From the NCBI RefSeq assembly GCF_001437355.1, contig NZ_JQBM01000004.1, positions 81,547-145,546 of the forward strand: 64,000 nt of DNA. Reading direction: 5' to 3'. Numbering within the stretch: position 1 is the stretch's first letter; each line of letters begins with the position of its first letter. This DNA is from Weissella viridescens. Its GTDB lineage: Bacteria; Bacillota; Bacilli; Lactobacillales; Lactobacillaceae. The notes beneath the pieces were generated by a model that worked only from the letters and a program-made list of their open reading frames with translations, did not search any database and was not told where the DNA came from. Below, piece after piece: positions 52,421-60,317 of this stretch. The translations under genes were made by a program, and so were the position numbers.

Positions 52421-53623
52421 TTACTTTGGCATTGTATTTTGTGTAATTGGTAGGTATGGGAAGTCACCTGGAATTGTAACCATGACATTCGCAACAGCAT
52501 TCACATCCTGTTGTCCCAACATATCACCTGCTTGCAACAACTCAGCTTTAGTTGCTGTAACAGCTTGACCCCAATATGAATTACCCTTGTACATTTGTGA
52601 TGTTGCTTGGGCAGTATCAGAAACAGGGCGATTAATCGTTACCGTACCATCATGGTTGTCTGTCACACGAATTGAGTGCATTGCCCAACCACCAGCACCT
52701 TCACCCTTGTCATAAATAATGACTTGGTCGCGAGAAGGTGCGTATACATCATAACTAGAACGTGCGTTTGCAACACCAAGTCCAACCTTCGCCATCAACA
52801 CATACTTTTCGTTTTGTGGTAAACGGTCGAAGTTCGAAGTACTAACCTCATTCTGAGATCCTGATTCGTTTGTATTTGGAATAGCATTTTGTTGGATTGG
52901 CAAATATGGGAAGTCAGTTGCTTGAATATTAAAGGCATTCTCTAACATATTGCGCGTACTTGAATCCATTTGGTTGAAACGAGCTACCATGCTACTCTCA
53001 GAAACGTTTTGAATCGTCTTCCAGTAGCTATTTTGGCTAGTCATTTGTGAATTTGAAGATCCTGATGATTCAGCTCCCGCAATTGTGTAAGTACCATTAT
53101 GGTTGTTCGTGAAACGTACGGCATGATCAGGCCAACCCCCGACACCCTCTCCAATATCGTAAATAACGAATTGATCAGCAGTCGGCATATAAACATTGAA
53201 TTGCGTACCAGTAGGCTTATATGCAAAACATGAATCAGCCAACATTGCTAGTTGTTGATTCTGCGTAAGTTGATCAAAACTTGTTACCTTGTTTGTACTT
53301 GGTGTTGTTGCATCCGTTTGAGTTTGAGTTTGTGTTGTCGCAGGTTGAGCTGCCTTAACACTACTTGATGCTACCTTTGTTTCACTAGCGTTCTTGGGCG
53401 TTGCATCAGTCTTAGAATGTGCTTTTTTAGTAGCATTACTCTTTGCAGATGTAGTCGTCGTCTTTGATCCGTTGTGCTTGTCTTTGTCAGCCTGCTTATG
53501 ACTAACTAAACTTGAGCTAGTTGCATTCATCTTACCAAAATGCGCTGAGGCACTCGTTGCACCAATAACTCCGGCACCTAAGAGACCTGAAACAGCTAAT
53601 ATTGTTAACACTTTCTTCGACAT
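52421..53623 (-). CDS. Secreted protein with a duplicated unknown domain
   Basis: 400 residues. Signal peptide (MSKKVLTILAVSGLLGAGVIGATSASA), a Lys/Thr/Ser-rich linker (about 28-110), then two copies of a domain of about 130 residues. Shared elements are FNVYMPTADQFVIYDIGEGVGGW and YDVYAPSRDQVIIYDKGEGAGGW, then RFTNNHNGTYTI / RVTDNHDGTVTI, NSYW, and DFPYLPI-QN. No anchor motif. I do not recognise the domain; similar DUF-type repeats occur in exported Lactobacillaceae proteins. The start is preceded by GGGAG. Confidence 0.7.
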   Translation of the reverse strand: MSKKVLTILAVSGLLGAGVIGATSASAHFGKMNATSSSLVSHKQADKDKHNGSKTTTTSAKSNATKKAHSKTDATPKNASETKVASSSVKAAQPATTQTQTQTDATTPSTNKVTSFDQLTQNQQLAMLADSCFAYKPTGTQFNVYMPTADQFVIYDIGEGVGGWPDHAVRFTNNHNGTYTIAGAESSGSSNSQMTSQNSYWKTIQNVSESSMVARFNQMDSSTRNMLENAFNIQATDFPYLPIQQNAIPNTNESGSQNEVSTSNFDRLPQNEKYVLMAKVGLGVANARSSYDVYAPSRDQVIIYDKGEGAGGWAMHSIRVTDNHDGTVTINRPVSDTAQATSQMYKGNSYWGQAVTATKAELLQAGDMLGQQDVNAVANVMVTIPGDFPYLPITQNTMPK

Positions 53624-53900
53624 ATCGCTTCTCCCATTTGTTTTTATATTTCGTTTACATTTACTATGTTACAGTTACGTGTCTAATATTGCAACAAAAA
53701 GATTTCACCTATACTTTTTCTTAACATTTAATTAGATTAAATCTCATTTTAACCAGTTCAAATACCTTCAATGTCGTTAACAAGAGAAAACAATACATTT
53801 TTAATTCTATTCTTGGTCAAGTTTACGGTACGTAAAATTTCGGGTATGATTACGACAATCGTCCAAATTAAATCTACAAGAACAACGAGGCAATGACATT

Positions 53901-55124
53901 ATGGATGCAGAAATCATCTCAGTTGGTACTGAACTGCTACTTGGTCAAATCACTGATACAAATCGTCCTTATATCGCTAAACATCTCAGCGGTCTAGGAT
54001 TAGCTAGTTACCATCAATCAATTGTTGGGGATAACTACCAACGTATGTATGACGAGATGGCTCAAGCCAATAGTCGCTCAGATCTTGTCATCTTAATTGG
54101 TGGGTTGGGTCCTACCGAAGATGACCTCACAAAACAGGTGGCAGCCGATGTCCTCGGTAAGAGCTTAGTGGACAATGATCAGGCAATGGCTAAGGTTGAA
54201 AATTGGCACCGAGATACTGGCGTCACCATGGTGCCATCTAATCGTCTACAGGCGCAATATATCGAAGGCGGACAACCTATTAAAAATGACGTTGGTTTTG
54301 CCATTGGTTCTTACTATCAGAACGAAAATGGTGCTGACTTCTTACTCTTGCCTGGACCTCCATGGGAGCTCGAACCAATGTTCGATAAGTATGTTCTACC
54401 ATTGCTCCAATCGGTTTACTCACCTGAACAAGTGATGTCATCATTAGTCCTACGTTATTACGGCATTGGGGAATCACGTTTAGAAACGGAGTTACGTCCG
54501 CTCATTGATACGCAAACCAACCCAACAATTGCGACTTACGCTAAAAAACACGAAGTAACCGTTCGTCTAACGGCACAAGCCGCTACTAAACAAGACGCCG
54601 ATGCTTTAAATGAAGCATTAGCAGAACAAGTAAACGCCATCGTTGGTGATTATCTCTATGGTTACGGGGATGCTAACTCATTAGCAGCGATGACAAATCA
54701 TGCACTCACGGAGCACAATCTCACAGTGAGTGTGGCAGATGCATATACTAACGGGGCAATTGCTGATCAGCTCGACCCTGCTCAATTACGTCAAGACTTG
54801 GACCTTGCTGCTACAATTATGGGTGAACAGGTACCAAACGCTGAAGCTGCCGCAGATTTAGCTGAAACATTACAAGTGGCTGCCGGTGGTGACATCGTTT
54901 TAACTGTGTTACCAAGCATCAATAATCCTGAAGTCAGCATGACAGATACTAATTTTACAAATGAGCTTGTGCATATTGGTTTGAAATATAAAGATAACGA
55001 TGCGCAATCCTTTACACGCACACTTGGCCGTGCACACCGTGAAAATATCGACACCATTAGTTTCGTTGGTCTTGATACGATTCGGCGTACTGCACTTAAT
55101 CTGCCATTATTAAATCGAAAATAA
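53901..55124 (+). CDS. cinA: CinA-family protein with degenerate C-terminal amidohydrolase domain
   Basis: 407 residues. The N-terminal MoCF-like (COG1058) domain is well conserved: AEIISVGTELLLGQITDTN, ILIGGLGPTEDDLTK, LLLPGPPWELEPMF. The C-terminal PncC-like domain is divergent: where nicotinamide-nucleotide amidohydrolases have AESCTGG with the catalytic Ser, this protein reads VADAYTNGAI, so that activity is probably lost. CinA is linked to competence and to NAD/ADP-ribose salvage. It is a single-gene unit with a terminator immediately after. Confidence 0.88.
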   Translation: MDAEIISVGTELLLGQITDTNRPYIAKHLSGLGLASYHQSIVGDNYQRMYDEMAQANSRSDLVILIGGLGPTEDDLTKQVAADVLGKSLVDNDQAMAKVENWHRDTGVTMVPSNRLQAQYIEGGQPIKNDVGFAIGSYYQNENGADFLLLPGPPWELEPMFDKYVLPLLQSVYSPEQVMSSLVLRYYGIGESRLETELRPLIDTQTNPTIATYAKKHEVTVRLTAQAATKQDADALNEALAEQVNAIVGDYLYGYGDANSLAAMTNHALTEHNLTVSVADAYTNGAIADQLDPAQLRQDLDLAATIMGEQVPNAEAAADLAETLQVAAGGDIVLTVLPSINNPEVSMTDTNFTNELVHIGLKYKDNDAQSFTRTLGRAHRENIDTISFVGLDTIRRTALNLPLLNRK

Positions 55125-55128
55125 CTTA

Positions 55129-55152
55129 AATGGACCTGCGGGTCCTTTTTTT
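55129..55152 (+). terminator. Terminator of cinA
   Basis: GGACC, TGCG, GGTCC, then TTTTTTT. Confidence 0.88.
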
Positions 55153-55762
55153 ATGGTGTGATTAATTGTTTTTGGTGAATCATCATCAATTTATGACAGA
55201 TTGGTGCTAAAGCTTCCGCTTGGTGCGCAGTTAAAATTAACGTTTTCCCCGCTTCTTGCCAACGATAAATTAATTTGTCGAGAATCAATCGGTCTTCATT
55301 GGTCAAACCATTCATCAATTCATCTAACAATAAATAATTAGCGTCACTCGCAAAGTAAAGTGTCATGAGCAACCGATGTTGATCTTGTAATGTATACCTT
55401 CGTACCGGAACGTCAGCAATTGCAGTTAAATTAAATAAAGCCAGACATTCATCAATTCGTTTAGCAGAATGATAGTATTTTTGCACCTGACACACGTGCG
55501 CTCGGCCAGTCTGATTTGGATATAAGCAATGTAGCCCTCCAAAGTAACATAGTTCATCGAACCTATCTTGAACCATTTGCCCCGCTAGCTGCACTTCCCC
55601 ACTTTTCAATTGCGCTTTTCCGCTTAATGCTCGCAACAATGTTGTTTTCCCAGCACCATGCTCCCCAATAATCCCGTACGTTTTCCCACATTCAAAAGTA
55701 ATACTCACCTGCTTTAAAACTTCTCGATGATTTCGTACCGTTATTTGTTTGGCCTGTAACAT
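55151..55762 (-). CDS. ABC transporter ATP-binding protein, orphan with degenerate signature
   Basis: 203 residues. Walker A GIIGEHGAGKTTLLRALSG, Walker B NYLLLDELMNGL, and the H-loop ILTAHQ are clear. The LSGGQ signature is replaced by YTLQDQHRL, so ATPase activity in a normal transporter dimer is doubtful. No permease gene is beside it; it is followed by convergent cinA and preceded by a gap. It may work with a permease elsewhere or be a remnant. Confidence 0.75.
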   Translation of the reverse strand: MLQAKQITVRNHREVLKQVSITFECGKTYGIIGEHGAGKTTLLRALSGKAQLKSGEVQLAGQMVQDRFDELCYFGGLHCLYPNQTGRAHVCQVQKYYHSAKRIDECLALFNLTAIADVPVRRYTLQDQHRLLMTLYFASDANYLLLDELMNGLTNEDRLILDKLIYRWQEAGKTLILTAHQAEALAPICHKLMMIHQKQLITP

Positions 55763-55924
55763 TGTTTTGCCCCCAATTTTTATCTTAAATTCCCTTAATC
55801 GTAATTCTTAGTATACAAAATGGCCGCTACTCAACAAATATAAACTATTTGGCAAATACGCAAATTTTTCGCAAATTTCTCAATTCATTTTTCATTCCAT
55901 TTATATAGAAAAACGCAGCCGCAC

Positions 55925-55967
55925 AAAAAAGAACACCAAAAGTTGCCTTAACTTTTGGTGTTCTTTT
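55925..55967. terminator. Terminator of the rRNA methyltransferase gene
   Basis: AAAAGAACACCAAAAGTT and AACTTTTGGTGTTCTTTT, 18-bp perfect arms around GCCTT. Confidence 0.92.
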
Positions 55968-57347
55968 CTAATGATTTGGCACAAGTACTGCAACAGTTTC
56001 GACATGGGCTGTTTGTGGGAATTGATCCAAAGGTTGAATATCACCACTTAATGAGAAACCTTTATCTAATAGATAACGAATGTCACGTGCCATCGTTTTT
56101 GGATTACATGAAATGTAGACAAAACGTTCTGGTTGCATTTCCACCACTGCATCTAATAATTCTGGCGTCAAACCTGGACGAGGGGGATCAACAAAAATAA
56201 CATTTGGCTCAAGCCCTTCATCACGCCACGCCTTCATTTGTGTTGGCGCATCAGCGGTGACAAAAGTTGCATTTTGAATATCATTTAGCGCCACATTGCG
56301 TTGCGCATCCTCAACTGCTCGGGCAATGACTTCCACACCCAAGACTTGTTTCACTTGGTTGGCCACGGTTAACCCAATTGTCCCAATTCCAGAATAGGCA
56401 TCAATAATGGTGTCATGCTTAGTGAGTTTACCCTTTTCAGCCGCCAAAGTATAGAGCACTTCCGTCGTTTGCGGGTTCACTTGATAAAAGGAGTTTGGCC
56501 CAATCACAAATTCAATTCCCAAGAGGGTATCATGAATGGCGTCATCTCCCCATAACAAGCGGTTCTCACCTGACATCATCAAATGTAATCGACGTGGATT
56601 TACATTTAACATGACACTCTTAATCCCTGGCACAACGGCTGCAATTTCTTCAGCAATTTCTTTTTCATCGTCCAATTCTGGTGTTTGCGTTACCAGCACA
56701 ACCATTACCTCACCGCTGTAGTAACCACGACGCACCATGATATAACGCATTTGGCCTAACCCTGTCTCGTCTGAGAATAAGGTCACTTGATGCGCATCTA
56801 AAATATCGCGCACTTGCCCAATGACTTGGTCGATAATTGGATCGTTAACGAAGTAATCGTCCAAAGGCACGACGGTGTTAGCCGTCTGCCGTTTAATGAA
56901 TCCAGTTACCAAATGACCGTCTGCATATGCCATTGGTACCACGGTCTTATTCCGATAATGGCTTGGGTTTTCCATACCAATTGTTGGCGCGACCGATGTA
57001 TGAATATCTTCATTAGCAAAGATTTGTTCAACTTGATGTTGTTTCAATTTTAATTGAGCGGGGTAGGCTAAGTTTAAATAAGGTGCAATGCCTGTTTCGA
57101 TGATATCAGGACGCCCAGCATCAATGCGATCAGGTGAAGGATGCACAACTTCTACCAATTGGGCGCGGGCAAACTTACGATTTACTTGGGTGATTTTGGC
57201 ACGTACCGTTTCACCAGCAAAGGCATTATCTAAGTGAAGTGGATAACCCTCATACTCACCAATGGCTTGTCCACCATAGGCAACCTCGTTAATGTGGGCG
57301 GTGACGACATCGCCCAGCTTAACAGGTATGTTTACTTTAGGTCTCAT
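55968..57347 (-). CDS. rlmD: 23S rRNA (uracil-5-)-methyltransferase, RumA/RlmD family
   Basis: 459 residues from ATG 57347 (MRPKVNIPVKLGD). A TRAM domain occupies about 10-65 (VTAHINEVAYGGQAIGEYEG). The catalytic part has GPNSFYQVNPQTTEVLY, DAYSGIGTIGLTVAN (SAM motif), VIFVDPPRPGL, and the nucleophile Cys in VYISCNPKTMARD. The four-Cys iron-sulphur set of E. coli RumA is not evident, as in Gram-positive RlmCD-like enzymes. Upstream in-frame starts lack a ribosome site. The gene ends at a long perfect hairpin. Confidence 0.92.
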   Translation of the reverse strand: MRPKVNIPVKLGDVVTAHINEVAYGGQAIGEYEGYPLHLDNAFAGETVRAKITQVNRKFARAQLVEVVHPSPDRIDAGRPDIIETGIAPYLNLAYPAQLKLKQHQVEQIFANEDIHTSVAPTIGMENPSHYRNKTVVPMAYADGHLVTGFIKRQTANTVVPLDDYFVNDPIIDQVIGQVRDILDAHQVTLFSDETGLGQMRYIMVRRGYYSGEVMVVLVTQTPELDDEKEIAEEIAAVVPGIKSVMLNVNPRRLHLMMSGENRLLWGDDAIHDTLLGIEFVIGPNSFYQVNPQTTEVLYTLAAEKGKLTKHDTIIDAYSGIGTIGLTVANQVKQVLGVEVIARAVEDAQRNVALNDIQNATFVTADAPTQMKAWRDEGLEPNVIFVDPPRPGLTPELLDAVVEMQPERFVYISCNPKTMARDIRYLLDKGFSLSGDIQPLDQFPQTAHVETVAVLVPNH

Positions 57348-57411
57348 GTTTTTATTACTCGTTTCGGTCTGGTTTATTACCATTATTATGCCATATATCC
57401 GTCCGGTAAAA

Positions 57412-57448
57412 CAAAAAAGATTGCCGGTACTAGCCAGCAATCTTTTTT
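57412..57448 (-). terminator. Terminator of the following membrane protein gene
   Basis: AAAAAAGATTGC and GCAATCTTTTTT perfect 12-bp arms; the gene stop lies in the stem. Confidence 0.88.
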
Positions 57449-58235
57449 ACTTATCTTTCTTTTTCCCAAAATGGCTTCGAATAAAATTTGTTTTTTTGTC
57501 ATAAGAATATATGGCAGTAATAATTAATGCAATCACCACGACACGAAAAACATTCCCTAAGATACCTGCGGCACCCCAATCCCAGTCAGCAACTGCAACC
57601 AGAACTGAGAATCCCCCAAAGTATGCTACGATTTTTTCTAAGTTCTTAGATGAATCCGCTTGTGCTTTAGCTTCTTTTTGCTCTTGAATTTGGATTTCTT
57701 GTTCTTTCAATTGAAAGTTTTTATGTAACTTTTCACGATTACTTTTTTCAGCAGGAATAATTCCCTTTCGACGAATCATGATGTACACATTAGCTTGATC
57801 ATCAAAACTTGCCTTGTTGAAATTATATTTTCGATTCTTATTTTCCTTATTTACAATTTTCCCAATCAACGTATCTACTTTGTTCGTACCCATCTTAGCT
57901 TCATCTAATTCAAGATATCCTGCATCCCCCAAGTGATTCAAAATAGAAACAATTGGATTAATTGAACTAGTTTTGTCATATTTTAATCGTGCATAACGAT
58001 AAAGACATGTCGGCAAATTTGTAGATCCAATTTCTGATTCTATGTTTGGCATAACTTTGGCCATCCTCTTATCAAAAGGGGCCTTTTGGAACATTTCCTG
58101 CATTGAAATAGATTTACCTTCGTTTTCATCAGGGTACATCGCTACCCAATACAGAATATCCAACACATTCAACTCATCATTCGTTAAATCCCAATCATTT
58201 AATTTCTCTACATCAACCACTTGTTCACTAGCCAT
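57447..58235 (-). CDS. Hypothetical protein with helical N-terminal domain and two C-terminal TM helices
   Basis: 262 residues from ATG 58235 (GGAG at 7 nt). The first about 130 residues look helical and winged-helix-like (LTNDELNVLDILYWVAMYPDE, ILNHLGDAGYLELDEAKMG). A charged coiled coil follows (NFQLKEQEIQIQEQKEAKAQAD), then two hydrophobic segments (IVAYFGGFSVLVAVADW, VFRVVVIALIITAIYSY) and a basic tail (HFGKKKDK). Not recognised. Its base composition is more AT-rich than its neighbours, and a gene remnant lies upstream, so this could be a small accessory insertion. Confidence 0.6.
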   Translation of the reverse strand: MASEQVVDVEKLNDWDLTNDELNVLDILYWVAMYPDENEGKSISMQEMFQKAPFDKRMAKVMPNIESEIGSTNLPTCLYRYARLKYDKTSSINPIVSILNHLGDAGYLELDEAKMGTNKVDTLIGKIVNKENKNRKYNFNKASFDDQANVYIMIRRKGIIPAEKSNREKLHKNFQLKEQEIQIQEQKEAKAQADSSKNLEKIVAYFGGFSVLVAVADWDWGAAGILGNVFRVVVIALIITAIYSYDKKTNFIRSHFGKKKDK

Positions 58236-58321
58236 CCCCAAACTCCATTCACTTTAATAATAAATATAATACCATAACAATTAAATTGAATACATTATAA
58301 TCCACAAAATCATATAACTTG

Positions 58322-58543
58322 ACGCTTAATAACCAAAAATATGAATTCACTGCAGAAATTCATGAATCACAGGTTGATAAAGACGATGCTTACGTCATCT
58401 TTCCATATAACGGCGTCAGGAATTCGGCAACGTTAAAGCCATTGACGGTAGTATTTGTTACAACCTCGAGGCACGCTACTCTACATCCACAATAAAAAGA
58501 TTGGCAATACCCGTGCACGCACCGGTACAAGAACGCCAATAAA
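58322..58543 (+). pseudogene. Degraded DUF1905-like gene fragment
   Basis: Forward frames give KYEFTAEIHESQVDKDDAYVIF and PYNGVR, then in a shifted frame EFGNVKAIDGSICYNL, then in a further shifted frame HNKKIGNTRARTGT. Together these follow the order of the small DUF1905 family (YEFxAEI, AYVxFPY, EFG, DGSICY, IRKKIGKTxGD). At least two frame changes and internal loss are needed, so it is a remnant. It fills most of the 334-bp gap before metK. Confidence 0.5.
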
Positions 58544-58570
58544 AAAAGACACCCAAATTCGGATGTCTTT
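58544..58570 (-). terminator. Terminator of metK
   Basis: Minus strand AAGACATCC, loop, GGGTGTCTT, then T-run. Confidence 0.85.
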
Positions 58571-58575
58571 TCATT

Positions 58576-59769
58576 TTACTTATTAAAATATGCTTTCAAT
58601 TCATCAACCTTGTTAAGACGCTCCCAAGGCAAGTCTAGGTCTGGACGACCGAAGTGACCATAAGCGGCAGTTGCTTCATAGCGTGGTTCACGCAAATCAA
58701 GTTCATTGATAATACCGGCTGGACGTAATTCAAAAATATCACGTACGGCTGAAACCAACGCTTCATCACTTACCTTACCAGTTCCAAACGTGTTCACGTC
58801 AATTGAAACTGGGGCAGCCACACCAATGGCGTAGGCTACTTGTAATTCAACACGACTTGCTAAACAAGCAGCAACAATGTTCTTTGCGATGTGACGCGCA
58901 GCGTAAGCGGCTGAGCGATCCACCTTTGTCGCATCCTTACCAGAAAAGGCACCACCACCGTGACGTGCATAACCACCGTAAGTATCAACAATAATCTTAC
59001 GTCCAGTCATTCCAGCGTCACCCTTTGGTCCACCAATCACAAAGCGGCCAGTTGGATTAATCAAATAACGTGTATTTTCATCAACCATGTCAGCTGGTAA
59101 CACAGGATCAATCACGTACTTCTTCACATCAGCGCGTAATTCTTCCAATGAGGCAGATTCGCGGTGTTGCGTTGATAGGACGACTGTATCAATGCGTGTT
59201 GCTTGATCATTCTCGTCAAGTTCAACTGTCACTTGGGCCTTTGCATCAGGCAAAAGGTAGTCCAAGACACCTGAACGGCGTACTTCAGCTTGTTTCTTCA
59301 CCAAAGCGTGTGACAAAACGACTGTTAGTGGCAAGTATTGGTCAGTTTCATCAGTCGCATAACCAAACATCAATCCTTGGTCGCCGGCACCAATTTCATC
59401 AAGCGGATCTTTTCCGCCTTCTTCACGTTGTTCAATCGCTTGATCCACACCTTGTGCAATATCAGGTGATTGTTCATCAATCGTGATACCAACGTGCACG
59501 TCGTCGGCTAAGAAACCAGCATCTGGATCATCATAACCGATACGCGTTAAGGTATCACGAACAATCTTATTCATGTTTACATAGGCGGTTGTTGATAATT
59601 CACCGAACACATTCACATACCCAGTTGTCACTGAAGTTTCAATCGCAGTGCGGGCATTTGGGTCTTGCTTTAAAACGGCATCCAAAATTGCATCTGAGAT
59701 TTGGTCAGATACCTTATCAGGGTGTCCTTCGGAAACTGATTCTGATGTAAATAAACGCTTTTCTACCAT
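58576..59769 (-). CDS. metK: S-adenosylmethionine synthetase
   Basis: 397 residues, standard. Makes SAM from methionine and ATP. Motifs: [25 protein letters not shown], GEGxHxD-equivalent [37 protein letters not shown], and [19 protein letters not shown] (P-loop-like). The ribosome site AGAGGT precedes the ATG by 9 nt. Expression should be controlled by the S-box riboswitch and terminator immediately upstream. Confidence 0.97.
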   Translation of the reverse strand: MVEKRLFTSESVSEGHPDKVSDQISDAILDAVLKQDPNARTAIETSVTTGYVNVFGELSTTAYVNMNKIVRDTLTRIGYDDPDAGFLADDVHVGITIDEQSPDIAQGVDQAIEQREEGGKDPLDEIGAGDQGLMFGYATDETDQYLPLTVVLSHALVKKQAEVRRSGVLDYLLPDAKAQVTVELDENDQATRIDTVVLSTQHRESASLEELRADVKKYVIDPVLPADMVDENTRYLINPTGRFVIGGPKGDAGMTGRKIIVDTYGGYARHGGGAFSGKDATKVDRSAAYAARHIAKNIVAACLASRVELQVAYAIGVAAPVSIDVNTFGTGKVSDEALVSAVRDIFELRPAGIINELDLREPRYEATAAYGHFGRPDLDLPWERLNKVDELKAYFNK

Positions 59770-59800
59770 AAATTCTTACCTCTTTTAATAAATAAATTCG

Positions 59801-59847
59801 AAAAAAATAACCCCGAAATACCACAGTCAAGGCGGCATATCAGAGTT
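59801..59847 (-). terminator. Riboswitch expression-platform terminator before metK
   Basis: Minus strand stem AACTCTGATATGCCGC with GTGGTATTTCGGGGTT (16 bp, four G-U pairs, one mismatch), loop CTTGACT, then TTTTTTT. It lies 32 bp before the metK start. Confidence 0.85.
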
Positions 59848-59856
59848 AGAAATGCG

Positions 59857-59941
59857 CCTATCTGCTAGAAATTACCACAACACCATTACGGTAGCTGGCG
59901 TCAGATCAACGGGTCTAGTCCCTCCCTGAACTCTCGATAGG
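59857..59941 (-). promoter_or_regulatory. SAM-I (S-box) riboswitch aptamer
   Basis: Minus strand: P1 arms CCTATC (59941-59936) and GATAGG (59862-59857), the core CGAGAG, then GGGAGGGACTAGACCC matching the S-box GGAGGGACTGGCCC element, P2 TCAG/CTGA, and CGCCAGCTACC near the conserved GGCAACC. Together with the following terminator in front of metK this supports an S-box that shuts off metK when SAM is plentiful. Some core bases differ from consensus. Confidence 0.82.
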
Positions 59942-60011
59942 TTACGAGATTATTCAATTCGTGTGTTAATTAGTAGTTATATCTTAGCTTGAATCACCCT
60001 ATAAAGTCAAG

Positions 60012-60187
60012 CAAACAAAAAGAGTCCTGGTCAGCCATTACCAGGGCTCTTTTCATAGTGCTAGGCACTTCTTCTTTATTTTAAGATCAAACAGAAAGCG
60101 TTTGATGATTTTTTAGGAATGTTTTTCTATAGCGGAGACTATAAGTAGAACATTGGAGTGTTCTTGTTGAACGTCATCCGTTCAACA
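60012..60187 (-). ncRNA. Probable structured non-coding RNA made of consecutive hairpins
   Basis: Reading the minus strand from a TAATAT -10 box (60199-60194) one meets six hairpins in about 170 nt: GTTGAACG/CGTTCAAC (60186-60166), AGAACA/TGTTCT (60164-60147), TATAG/CTATA (60143-60128), ATCAAAC/GTTTGAT (60106-60086), AGTGC/GCACT (60069-60057), and a 13-bp terminator stem (60053-60018) followed by TTTTTGTTT. The first five are perfect. Start and end signals fit exactly around the structured part. Two loops contain CTCC, complementary to ribosome binding sites. No reading frame of note. Family unknown. Confidence 0.55.
60018..60053 (-). terminator. Terminator of the probable ncRNA
   Basis: AAAAGAGCCCTGG / CCAGGACTCTTTT 13-bp stem with one G-U, loop TAATGGCTGA, then T-run on the minus strand. 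Confidence 0.85.
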
Positions 60188-60270
60188 CAGCTTATATTAT
60201 CGAGAGAAACTTAAATGAAAGATAAATTTTGAACACATTTCCATAAATGTTCAAAATTGACTGATTCCAT

Positions 60271-60300
60271 AAAAAAAAAGCAGGGTAATTTACCCTACTT
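60271..60300 (-). terminator. Terminator of katA
   Basis: Minus strand AGTAGGGTA, AAT, TACCCTGCT, then nine T. Confidence 0.88.
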
Positions 60301-60317
60301 TCATTCATTTTTTCATA

